Shown: piece after piece, positions 47,439-59,456 of the stretch
Layout: every line of letters starts with the position of its first letter
Numbering within the stretch: position 1 is the first letter of the stretch
DNA from: Daphnia carinata
Lineage: Eukaryota > Arthropoda > Branchiopoda > Diplostraca > Daphniidae
Direction of reading: 5' to 3'
Assembly: GCF_022539665.2 (NCBI RefSeq)
Contig: NC_081333.1
Coordinates: 3,100,001 to 3,164,000, forward strand
DNA length: 64,000 nucleotides
The notes under the pieces: model-generated
What the model was told of the DNA's origin: nothing
Seen by the model: the letters and a program-made list of their open reading frames with translations, nothing else
The model's database searches: none
Position numbers and translations under genes: made by a program

Positions 47439-50400
47439 TTTATTTATTTTTTTATAATTAAAAACAAGCAGAAAACAAATAAAAGACACGGCACGTTAAA
47501 GGCTAAAAAACGGTCATCACAATGTGGCGGATGTGAACGAAACGATTTGTTTTTGAGCCGCGTTAGTTCACGAACGGGACTCTGTAAGACAACGTCCCAA
47601 CAGCCCGGCGGTCGGAGGCAGACTGACCTTACAAACTTTTGCCTCTTGATGTTTGCTTTCTTCCGATGGCGCTGCTGGTCGCAAGGTGAGGCAACACATC
47701 ACACGCAATTGCCGAACCCTCTCGATGGCCTAAAGCGACAAGAAGTGCCGTCCGCGTGTGTGTTTTTCTCTCTCTCCCCTCTTGTTTGTTAATACTCCAG
47801 CCCCTGGAAGAGGTGTCGAGTAACTGTCACGGGAGAATTCACGAATAATAACAAGCCAGAGGACAATTTTTAATATGTGGAACTTATGCGGACCCTGTTC
47901 CATGTCGAAAACAAATTAGCGTTAAATTTTTTTTTTTTCGAGTTCAATTTTCAAAATTTAAATAAATCAACGACGAAACTATAGACTAAGAATATTTTTA
48001 AAGTCGGTTTCAATGTTGGCAAAAACGTTTGCTTATCTATTATCGGAATGTTTTCTTCACTCACAGCGAGACAGACGAAGATTTCACGATTGTTGAATCG
48101 ACTGGATTCCTTGTTCATCGATGGCTGTCACCTCCTCATGATGGATCGTTTTTCTTCGATGCGCGCAGACTTTGTGTGTCCACCTCTCAAATATCCGAGT
48201 AAATTCTCTTAACGGAATTCTCAAAAAAATACATGTTTTTTTTTTCTTATTGACACTCGTTTGAAAATTTATGCAGCTTCGCATCTCAGTTATCGTTCCG
48301 GTCGTTCCTTCAATTCCGCCTTGCGTTCAAATCGATTTTCTTTTTCGCGATTTTTATTTAAAATTCGCGTTATCCTATCGAGATGGAACAAGTGACAAAG
48401 GAAACATTCAGCCATCTTGTAATCGGTTCCATCAAAAGCGAAGGTCAATCCCCTCCCCCCCCAAAAATATGAGATTGCCAATAACTAAGTCGTTTAAATT
48501 CTTCACGCTCCAAACGCTTTAAAAGAATGTGATTTTTCTGACCAGCTGTTTCTTCTGTTAAATCATAAAAAATAAAAAAAATAAAAGAAATATAATTTAT
48601 TACGTATTCCCATTTAAAATATATATTTTTTAAAATCTAAATCTTATGGCTTATGATTATATCATTGGTTTATCACAGAGGGTGTGCGACACCCTGTCTC
48701 TCACAAAGAGAAAAACTATTAAAAGCATCGATCCGAGAAATATATACGACTCGGATACACCTATAGTGTAAAGGGGTAGTTAATATACTATACGGGTTTA
48801 TTATAATAGTTTTAGTATGTGCATAAATCTCGTCACGAAATGCCTCTTTTTATTTCCCAAAGGGGGATGCAGGGCTATTTTCAAAAACTATTCTGAAACT
48901 ATTCACCTTGCATGGGTTTTCATCGTGTTCTGGCCAGTTTTCAATCTTTCAATCAGTTCTTATCATCTCGTCTACATCTTTTTTTTTTTCTGAATTTTAT
49001 TACTTAATCGAAAGATTATGTTAATTCGATCAGGGGCGTATTTACGTAGCGCACACATCGATTCTCTAGTACAGAACCCTTTGTTTCTTTTCACCTAATA
49101 CGTAATAGTTTAACCACACGAAAGGGGTAACAAAAAAAAAAACTTACCATGCTTCTCTGTTTAATGCTGAAAACCACAAATGTTTTTCTGAACAAAATTC
49201 AGAAGAAAAAAAAAACACATCCGGAAATACACCCCCTTTTTTTTTTCTTTTTCTCTCCCTTACCCCAAAAAAAGACGCACGAGCCAGCGGGGGCGGCAGC
49301 GTCAGAAGCCTTTTCTTTTTTTCTTTTTTATTTGAAGAGGCTATATATTATTCAATAGATAGAGCTTATCTAATACAATAGGTTATGCCGCTAGCTATAT
49401 ACCCATCGGGCTGAAAATCTTCGGGACTCACACACACACTCAAAGGAAGAACACGATTCACGGCGGGGCTGTGCCATTATGGACGATGTTTGACTATGTC
49501 GTGACCCTATTGAGTGTGTACGAGTAGGCATAGTTACACACACTGAAGAGAGCTTTAAGAAAATTTAGCTTTTTTTTTTTATAGCAGTTGATGGACACAC
49601 GCGCGTTTCGGGAAATAAGACATTAAACGCACAAACAAAAAATACGGCACACGCATCTTGAGAAATCACGATCTCTGTCGTATAGGCACACGAAAAAAAA
49701 AAAATGGCCGGTTTGTGGTATTAAAAAAATTTTTGGGTCACACACTTCCAAAAAGAAGAAAAAAGATCTATCTGTAATAGACGATCAAGAGCTTCTTTTC
49801 ATTGCACTTTCCATTCCGTTGCTCACACACACACACAGTCACACACGAAAAGAATTTTGGAGAGGAATGATGACCCATTCATTTACGGTGCCCAAAAGGT
49901 TCTTTTTATCCTCTCTCTGTGTGTGTATATGCGTACGCAGCAAGAAGCCAACAGGCACTCATGACGTAAATGACATCTTCGTTTCCTTATTCAAGAATGG
50001 AACGTTTTTATAGCTGTCGCGTATATACAGCAGCCACCATCTTTTTTCTTTTTTTTTTGTTCAAATCTCCCCCTGAAAAAAAACTGTGACGTTGTATACA
50101 AGGCCGAACACTTTGGTATTCCACCGTGTGTCTCGTTTTTACGAGTCACGACCTTTAAAAGTCATCAAAATTTAAAAGATATATATATATATATATATTT
50201 TTTGAACATGTTTCTTTATTCCAAGTAGTTTCAGATTTATTCCTCATTTTAAAACAACCAGATGTATAACGATATGGCGAAGGGAACTGGTTTCTTCAGC
50301 CGCGGTATTATCGGGAGCGTAACGGCAGCGCCAATCGGTACCGAGTCGAACAACAAAAGGGGAGAAATGATAACCTGTTGAATGATGCATACGTGCTGCT

Positions 50401-51184
50401 ATGCCGAAGAAAGAAATCGTTCATGTTTGTGTTTTCGTTCATCGAGTCAAAAATAACAAGAGAGAAATGTATACAATGCAAATCGTTTGCGTGTTGGCAA
50501 ACATTTGAAATCCGAGTTTGCTTCGTGAGCGTGAACAAACGAGAGGTTGTTCCCCTTTCAATAGCTTTTTTTTCGATGCCTTCAAGTTTTATCTGATTAG
50601 AATTTATTTGGCGAGTTTTCAAAAGAACTATAAAAAATACGAAGGAGATTTCAAAGTTGAAAGTGCGTGACATCGTTGCCACGTAGCTATCGGATTCTAA
50701 ACTTCACAAACTTCCGTTTTCCTTTTTGTCACCCTATAAACGCAGACAGTGCAAATAAAAACGGGACATGCCAACTCATCAATTATTTAAATACATAAAT
50801 TTACTGATCGTTTTTCGTAAATGCAACAAACTCGAATGCGATAACATCGTGAATTGAAAAGCCATGAAAAGGACACGTGCATCGTCTGCTATTTAAAAAG
50901 AAACATCCCCTTAAAAAATAGTGAAAGTAAAATTCTATTGACCTTATAAAGAGCGATGTATTCGATTCGCTGATGACGTCAAAAAGAAAAACAACAGTCC
51001 AGAAGAAGACGAAATTCAACATTCGTTTTTTTTTTTTTTGCAAACGTGATCAATTCACGTAGCGCATTTTGAATGTGATGGCATCTTCTTATAGCCTGCC
51101 AGCTTTCTTGGCCATTAAAAACCAAAAAGGGCTTCTTTCTCTTTCAAGGTAGAGAAAGACAAAACAATCTAGGACGATGTATCG

Positions 51185-51315
51185 TCCAAAACGAGCGATT
51201 CCGCCCGCGTGAGACACGGAACTGTACGGGACGCCATCTTGCCGCGAATAAAAGCCACGCAATTCAGTTTCGGTTGCTAGGCAAAAGGATAACCCACACC
51301 GTCACTTTTGACGTT
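51185..51315. promoter_or_regulatory. Promoter-like patch with YY1-like and X-box-like words
   Basis: The patch has CGCCATCTTG (YY1-like on the minus strand), AATAAAAG followed by TTCAGTTT (TATA- and initiator-like on plus) and GTTGCTAGGCAA (close to an RFX X-box). The three lie within about 60 bp in otherwise AT-rich sequence. No transcript can be assigned; a distal start for peroxidasin or a noncoding RNA is possible. Confidence 0.2.
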
Positions 51316-52142
51316 CCAAAACACAACTCCGGATTGCTAACCCCCCTCCCCCTTCTTTTTTTTTTTTTTTTTGTCTCCATAAATAGCCGCTGACGTCGTG
51401 AGTGTATCATTTTGTGGCGGCATTGACTTTTAAGGGCGCGTGGGGATGTGTCAAGGTGGCGGTTAGTGAAGCGGAAAACACAAAAAGATGGATGCGAATT
51501 CCGGACGACAACCGAAAAGAAAAAACCAACCCCAACGAAAATTTCAGGGCAACTGCGAACAATTTCTTTTTTTAATTTTGGTCCGGCTCGAACACGCGTA
51601 TTCTCTCCTTAAATAGAAGGTTTTAAAAAATACAAAAACATTCTGTTTGTAGCGGCTAGTTTTCTATATGGTAATAACAAAGTCTTGACACGGGAGGCCA
51701 TCGATAATAATACATAAATAAAAAATAAATAAATGGCGAAAATGGGATGATGGGTGTAGGTTATCATCCGCGCATTCTTGAAATGCCCATAAAACGGAAG
51801 GGAAATGCTAAAATGATAGCAATCAGTGCTGAAAATGCGTTGCGTGTTATTGTGATTAACGACGGAACGTAAACCATACGCATCAACTTGAATGCGACCG
51901 CAAAAAAGTCGTAAGGAGGGGGGGGATACAAAAAATCTTGTTTTGGTAGTCCTTTTGAACCAACAGTTTTTTGTTTTTTTTGCTGGTGGGAACACTAATT
52001 TACATATCTACTGTGACTCGCTACGAGTCGCTATCAGCGACGGATAGGTGACACATTTCACACCTCTAACCGCCGCGAAGGGCTGTAGAAAAAACATTTC
52101 CAACTTTCTCTGTAAATACGCTAAAGAAAAATCCAATTTAGA

Positions 52143-52148
52143 TTTATT
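52143..52148 (-). terminator. Poly(A) signal of chitin synthase
   Basis: AATAAA on the minus strand, about 150 bp after the chitin synthase stop. Confidence 0.4.
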
Positions 52149-52294
52149 TCATTCTTCATTTCGATCACGTTTATTCGATTAAAAATAATTAATAGAGAAA
52201 AAAAAGGTTAGAATAAAAAGCCTCTTCGTAACTGCTGCTGCTGCTGCAAAAAAGATAAGGTAATAGAGCTATAGTTGTTGAACGCAAATCACGA

Positions 52295-55200
52295 TTATTC
52301 GAAATCGTTTTCGTGATTGGTTGCCATGGCCATACTGGATCGGCGACGCGCTTTTATGGCGTCGTGCGCCTGGAACGCGACGGATGATCTTCGCCTGACT
52401 TCGTTCATGACCGTACTACGACGGCTGGCCAACTTGTGCAGCGTGTCTCTTCGTACCGACAGTCTATTCCTCACGTTCGGATCTTTGAATCGAATTAAAA
52501 TTTGATTAAAAAGGAATCTCAAAAATGTCAGTTTAAAAAAAAATAACAATTACCATTGGAATCGATATTCGCGCTGATTGAATCGATACGTTTACGGAAG
52601 GCGGCGTCCAAGTTGCCCGTGAATTGGGTCTTCTTCTGCGATTGTTGCAAATTGTGGATAGTACGCCGGCGGCTAACGTGATCTTTGCGATCGGAATATT
52701 TGTCCTCTTCGTCATCGTCTGCGCCTTTTAATTGTTGCAATTCTTTGGCGATCTTAATAGCGTTCTTCTCCAGGTAGGCTTCGTCCGATACGTCGTCCAT
52801 CTACGAAGGGGATGTGAATCACGTCGTTGTGGCAAATGAGTTTGCGATTTGTTTTGCGGTACCTTTTTACTGCAGGCCTTGATATCGGTGGTGGCAATGA
52901 TTTGAGAGAGTGTTCCAAAACGATGGAAGAACATGGCGACGAACTGGATAATCATGACCGAGGCGAACATCAAAAGGAAGACCATACCAATAGGTTCGAG
53001 TTGTAGATACGTCATTTCAACATTAACCTTTTTTGTAAAAAAAAGCGCCAAATTTGAAAAATGTTGAAAGAATTGATTTGAAAATTTGATTACCGTTGGC
53101 CAGCCTGGAGGATCGAAATACTCGTAGCTGATGTTGTATTGAATGCCGAGGGGCCAATCAATATGCACTTTGTCTTTCTCCAGGGTCATCAGGAAGACAA
53201 TCGTCACGTACAGCGCGTTTAGAATGAAAAATGTAAACACGGACTTGTTGCGGAGGTCCTTGAGTGCCGCAGCGATTTTAGCCTTTAAAAAAACAAAAAA
53301 AACGGTGTCATGTTTTTAAAAAGAGGATAGCTTTTAATGGACAAATTGATTTTACCTGTTCGGCTTTGTCTTCATCGATTGGGTACAAATACTTTTCGAG
53401 CATATCCTTCCAGAATTGAATTTCAGGTCCGGTGAGGAAATCCACGACACCCCGCACGAGGGCCTTATCTTCCAGCCAGTAAGGATTGATAAGAGGATCT
53501 CGCTCCTCTTTCATAGCTACATTAGATGGCAGCACTCATCAGTCGACATTATAATATTTAAACAAATAAATTCAATAAAAACAAAAAAATGTTACCTGTC
53601 ATTTCGCTATTTTCGCTGTTATCATCGCTGTAATCGTCGTACACTTCCTCGTCGTCCATCTCGTTGACAACGCTCAAATTATTCATTTCAATGTCATTGA
53701 CTTTGGCACTGCCCGAAGACGACGATAGCGGAATTCCGCCGCGGACGGATCCTCTGGTCGAACCGCCTCGTGAGAAACTCTTGCGAGGTCCGGAGAAGTT
53801 GGGATTAATAAACCTGGTGCGTTATAGCCATAAACGTTAAACAAAATGCTCAATTGAATGAAATGATAAATTGAGTTTACCTCTCGATACTGTCCAATCT
53901 CTTATTAAGAGTTGTCAGCGATTCGGATATGCAAAGCAGTTGATGTTTCTCGCCGTTGTCCGGCTTGCGGTGGACGCAGCACATAATTTTGAAGAGGCCG
54001 GCCAAAGAGAACTCGACTGATCCTTCGTCTTCTGGCTTGTCTTTTGTCGTCTGTTGGAAGAAGCTCAACAAAGCGTTGCCCTTGTTCTTCTTCTGAGCTG
54101 CCGCCATAGCGGCCGCTGCGGCCTCATCGGCGCTGCTTGATTTCTTCTTCTTCTGAGGGGCTTCACGCGTTCCCCATGAGACGTTGTTCAGGTTGCAGAC
54201 CGAGTAAATGATGAGCAACAAATACATGGAGGGTACGGTCAAGTAATAGATAAGACCGCAAGGCAAACACCAGAATTCTTGGGGATGTAACAAGGCGGCC
54301 ACGATGAAACTGGAGGCCGTAAAGACCAAGAAGATGCCCGACGGCGATAGCCATCCATCTTCGGATAACTGCAGGATGATGCCCACCATGACGGCCATCA
54401 TGACAATCGAATAAGCGACGCTCATAATCTGGGCAACAAACACCTGAAACCGAAAGTTTAAGCATGTCGTAAGACAAAGGCACTTTCCTAATTTAAAAAA
54501 TATAAATGCACACCTGGAATTTGGCTTTCGTTGTTAGGCAAATAATGATGAAAAGCAAGATGGGCACTAAATTGATCCAGAAACTTGTCCAGTTGTCAAC
54601 GTGGAAAGCTACACTCCAAGAACCGACGATCATAAGGAAAATAGTTCCAGGTCCGATAACTGTTCCAATCATCAGCATAATCTATTCAAAGCGCATGAAT
54701 TTGTTTTAGAAAATACATCAAACAATCGAAAGAAATGCAAACTCACGTGATAGCAAATGTAAGGGAATGAAATGTTGTCATTCACTTTGGTGACGCTCTC
54801 GTAATCGCCCAAAAGATCGAGGATGTTGGCCGTTGTGGAGGGAACCCAACGACGACGTTGATTGTAAAATTCATCGAATCCTTCCGGGCAGTGAGTGAAG
54901 GCATCGCTAGCTGCGCAGTATTCGACACGGTAGCCTCTTTGGAGCAAGAGGGTACACAGCCAACGATCTTCGCCCTGATCGTACTGGACGTAGTGACGGG
55001 CTTCGCTCGATTTAGTCGTGTATTTGGCCATAACGTTGTCGTCCATCAGAGCTTTGCCGCGGAAGAGGGAGAAGCATCCGGGACTGCACAACACGCAGCC
55101 AATCATGTGCTCGGTGGCTTTCTGGAGCCAATGGCCGATAGCGTACTCGAACATTTGATACCAGGCCATTAAACCTTGCATTCGTCATTTAATTAGGTAA

Positions 55201-58200
55201 CGATCGCAAGTTTCTAAAGGAATGAGATGCTACCTGATCCGACAGGATGAATGCGACCGCAAGCAGCGGCCAAGTTGGAATTTCTCTTCATCAAGTCAAT
55301 GAGTAGTCGGACAGCGTCGGGCATAAAGTCAATGTCGCCGTCGAGGGCCAGCAAGTAAGTGTTGCTAGCGATGACTTCCTTGCGATCCACAGAGATGGGC
55401 AGTTCCATCAGTTTGTGTCCCAGCAGGTAGTACATGTACATAACCTGTAGCAAACAACGTTATTGAAATCCATCCTCATATTCTAATGAAGACAAATTCT
55501 AATTTAACCTGACTCCATCTCTTCCTGTTGCGAATCTTCTGTTTGTCTTTCAAATGGCAAATGATTTTCGTTTTGCCCGGCAGAGTCCAAACTAGACGAC
55601 CTCCGTAAGGTGTTGGGTACTTTTTGGGCGCCCGAACGCGGACGTTCGTCTGGTGGACGAAGCTAGCCGCCTCGTCCATGCAGTCGATCAACATTTTCAC
55701 GTAAGAGTTGACAACCATTTCGTCATCATCGTCGTCGCTCAGCTCGAACGCGTCGTCGAAAAAGATGTGCGTCTCAATTTCGTAGTAATCCGGATCGACA
55801 ATCTATTCAATTCACATTTTTAAAATAAACAACACACCAACAAAAGAACGTCATTTGAAATACCCTCAAGTATTGTTGAGCTAATCTCCTGGAACTTTGA
55901 TCCTGATCCAGGTAAAAGATTGACTTTAAGAAAGTGACCGTTTCTTCCGTGTTTTCGTGCCACATAGTAGCGCAAGTGTAGATGCGAGTGATGTGATCGG
56001 TAGGTCTAACTCGATCTTCAGCCGAATCATCACTGCCCTCCGAGTCCGAATCGTTCATGGCCGGGCTAGGCATCACATCCTCGCCGTACTTTTGACTCAA
56101 CTCCACATCAGTCGAATCGATTTGTTTCAATTGTTTGGTCTCAACTTCGACTTCATCGTCACGTCTCCTACTCATCGCCATCGATTGGTCAACTAGGAAC
56201 GCATTGTAAAACGGGTAGACGAAGAGCTTCTCGGTGGTTGCGAGTCTTCCGCATTTCGGGGTCCAATTGTGGGACGTGATCCACGCCTGAGAAATGATCC
56301 AAAAGACCCACGCCCAGGCGTGTTGGTTGGTCAACGTGGCCAGCAGGTAACCACCGTCGGGGCATTCGAAGAACAAATGGGGCGGAATGACGTCGGAGAA
56401 CATGCAGGCGTTGCCCATTTTCAATCCGCAGAAAGTAATCAGCAGAGTGATGGTCGTAGGTACGGACAGGTTGATGGGCAGAGCGAAACCGATTCCCTGG
56501 ATACGGATTTTACAAGCGAATTTCCCGGCCAAGAAACAAGCCAAAGCCGTTCCGGCTTGAATGCAGAAAACGTAAGCGGCCGTATGGGGCCAGGCGGTCA
56601 GAGTTTCGGTTTGGGACGCACTTCCTATCGATCCGGCCACTGCACTTGTCAATCGCGTCGCTTGATCAGGCAGTTTAATCTCGGTCACGTTGTACGGGTG
56701 TTCGTGGAAAGAGATGTAAAAATAGTCGAACAAGTGGCTCACCGATCCGACAAAGATCCAATCGATGCACAACATGCAAACGAAGAAAACCGCGGTCTTC
56801 CAAACGGTCAAGAACACGTAGCTGAAATAGCGAGTCCGTTTCAAATTCTCTTTGATTCCTCCCAGGTATTTGATAACGACTGAAAGAGGGTTGAACAGCA
56901 TTGAAACTTAATCCAACAGGTAATATCAAATGAACCATTTTCTTACCGAAAGGTGAGTCTTTATCCACGTAATTCTCCCACCATCCGAACGACGTGAAGA
57001 ACAGAGAAAAGGGCAAGATCCAAACGACATTGTTGGTTGCTGACCAATTGAGCGCCGCCCACAGAAAAAGGCCACTCAGCTGGGCGAGGATGGCCAAACT
57101 GTCCGCTGTTAGCAAATAAGGAAGGGTTCGTTCGTTCGTCCCATCTCTGAAGCGTGAAAAAAATTTGAGAAGGGCTGGAACGAGGCAGACGCAATTGGTC
57201 AACATGACAGCTTCGACTACTTTCAAATTAGGCAGGACCAAGTAGACCAATAGGGCCAAGCCGATAACGTGTAACGTTTCAAACGTAGCGATGATAGAGA
57301 ATTCCATCGTGGTTGGTTTCTTCCACGTGCGGAAGAGGCAAATACGAGTCGAACGAAACCACATGAAGAATTCGGGCACGAGGAAACAAAAGAAAATGGC
57401 CCACACCCAACCAACACGCTCTTCCATGCTGACGGAGGCTTCAATTTCTCTTCCGGCACCTATTGGGCATAAATGCATAGATTTATCTACCTGTTCGTGA
57501 GGTTATTACAAAAGCAAATCATACGGGTGCTGCAGTAGGGATGTTGAACGTCCGGTTTCTTATCCGTTATTTTAATTTGCGACGTCATGAAGAGGAGAGT
57601 TCCTTTAGCAATAACAGCACCCATTAGAAAAATGCAGAACGTCACGATGTAGGCAATGACTTTGGCGATTTGAGAAAAGGCTTCCACAGCAGCCGCGTTT
57701 GCCAACGAGCCAGTCGTGTCCTTCGGCGGCTTCGTCCGGAACGGATCCCATGGTTTTCTTGGCTCTTCGCTGATAAAAGAAACAAACAAATCATTTTTTT
57801 GTGTGTGTGTGTGATTGAAGATCAAAAGTAAAAAAACCGATAGTAAACCTAAAGGACTTTCCAAAGTTAAAAAGAAATTCAGTGGTCAAATCGGGTTATG
57901 AAATCATGATCTCTAATCTCTATCAGGTCCGGCGCATGACGTGTTCTCTGACATTAAGGAGGGTTAGGAAAGCGAAATGTACGCACTACGTCACTTATTT
58001 TATCAGTAGAGGAAAACAGCATTTGATGTAGAAATCTGATAAGGCCATGAAAAAGCTTGCGAAACTTGATCTTTACAACGTCGTTTAATAATGTGAACAC
58101 ATTCCTTTAGAGCATACCTACAGGCATTCATTTAGGTCTACAGTTTTGTGTGACTTATGTAACATACCCTGTTGGCCCGTTGAGAGGTGTTTCTTCTTCA

Positions 58201-58250
58201 TCGCTGAAGTCGTCGTAGCCGTCGACCAACCTGGCCGTCTCCATGGCCAT
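52295..58250 (-). CDS. Chitin synthase (CHS1/krotzkopf verkehrt type)
   Basis: A plasma-membrane family 2 glycosyltransferase that polymerises UDP-GlcNAc into chitin, 1,570 residues in 15 exons: 58250-58168, 57769-57491, 57449-56947, 56879-55864, 55802-55509, 55444-55234, 55174-54747, 54681-54514, 54443-53881, 53813-53596, 53516-53356, 53282-53094, about 53027-52863, 52800-52554 and 52482-52295. The N-terminal third has many membrane helices. The catalytic part carries CATMWHE, LALDGDID, EDRW and the product-binding QRRRW. SWGTRE, a family hallmark, follows the next helices. An Ala/Lys-rich stretch, acidic segments, two more membrane helices and a basic tail (RRRSSVAF, RRRSSMAM: possible phosphosites) complete it. 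Length and motif order match arthropod CHS. I saw no duplicated alternative exon. The exon 2-3 junction is the least certain. Confidence 0.95.
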
Positions 58251-59103
58251 CTCGGAAGACGTTTGTAGGTGTCAACCAGTCAGGGGTAAAAATGTCGCAA
58301 CACCCACTTCCTAGGGAGTGAATGATGATTAGAAATGAAATCGAATACGTGAATAAAATCCTGCATTAAGCGACTCGAGCATTTGCTAGTGATTATTATT
58401 ATTAAAAAATAAATGTGATCTCATCTGGCCATGTTGTCAACAACAGCTGCCACCAAAGATTTCTACCTGATAGTTGTCACACAATAAAGACAGATCAGAG
58501 ACTCAAATATTAGTCAACACTTCTAATCACTTTCATTCTCACGGTAGTGACAGTAATGCAAGCAGTTTGAATAAATCATTAACAATTGAAAGTGGACAAA
58601 AATGAGACCTACCTGTATAGATGATCACAGTGCACTATTAAGCAAAAAAACAAATTACTTTGGGCTAGACAAAAAATGGGAGACAATGTCAGACCGACCT
58701 TGCTCCAGTAAAAATTTTAAGACCACTGAAGTTGCCCTTGCCGTCGATTAGATGGCTTGTCTCCGCACTGTTGATAACGTGAAAAAAAAATCTGCGGGAT
58801 TAATGTATGCCCTGACAATGAGCGCAACGTAGGTCTTATCATATCACCTATCATTTTTTAACTCCTCACACCTCTGCCTTGTTTTATATGATACCCATAA
58901 GCTGACGTGGAAGAGTACAGTTGGCCTTGTCGAGAGAGAAAAAAACATTTGATTCCAATTAATGGACGTTGATTGTCATACAAAAACCGGGTACAACACA
59001 TTGAAAAAAGATTTCCGGATAAACCTTTTCATTTATTCGTTTTCCTTTTATATTTTGAATATTCATAGGTTGTTGATGTCCTGATTCCATCTCGTTTACA
59101 ACT
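58251..59103. other. 5' flank of chitin synthase
   Basis: No gene is supported. It probably contains the chitin synthase promoter and untranslated leader exons, which I cannot delimit. An AATAAA on the minus strand at about 59,032-59,037 belongs with the candidate exon that follows. Confidence 0.4.
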
Positions 59104-59277
59104 TAGGAAAAGTGTTGCAATAGCCGTCAGGGCAAGACGTTTCACTGGCACTGCATTTAGCACGTTGCCCCATAGGTTTGTTATGTCCGAAGAATTGGGT
59201 ATGTATAGACAAACTTGTTTCTGGTACGTCTACCCCTAATCTTATATAAGTGTACGAGCCATGCTTTGGTTGCTTTC
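59104..59277 (-). CDS. Candidate terminal exon of a small Cys-rich protein
   Basis: Reading the minus strand, an open frame gives HGSYTYIRLGVDVPETSLSI, then KPMGQRAKCSASETSCPDGY and ends CNTFPKL before a TAA. An AATAAA follows about 65 bp later on the same strand. Just upstream on the minus strand another open frame holds TTTCQGDDLFFKCP (about 59,334-59,293), which could be the preceding exon. No start codon or full model can be given; upstream exons would overlap the start of the plus-strand Cueball-like gene. I do not recognise the family. The spaced Cys and the poly(A) signal are the only support. Confidence 0.3.
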
Positions 59278-59456
59278 ATTTCATTTAGGACATTTAAAGA
59301 AAAGATCGTCGCCTTGGCAAGTCGTGGTTGCAGTTTGCTCTTCGATCAAAGAATTTTTAGAACCCAGTTGTTAATCTGGAGATTTTTCAAATTTTTATAT
59401 CTCCATTCTGAATTGTTATTCATTTCCAACCGTTTGATTTTGTATTGCTTATTAAA

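Larger units (their letters stand above)
47439..52294. other. Large gene-free interval, Pxn 5' side to Chs 3' side
   Basis: About 4.9 kb with no supported gene. It is very rich in A and T runs and has an (AT)n tract at about 50,179-50,199. The sequence just above 47,438 probably holds the peroxidasin 5' untranslated region. A more GC-balanced patch at about 51,180-51,320 is described separately. Confidence 0.45.

Noticed and set aside
53094-54681. Alternative mutually exclusive exons, as in insect CHS1
   Set aside because: I looked for a second copy of the late transmembrane exon and saw only one.
56269-56883. 204-codon plus-strand frame within chitin synthase
   Set aside because: Antisense shadow of the largest chitin synthase exon.
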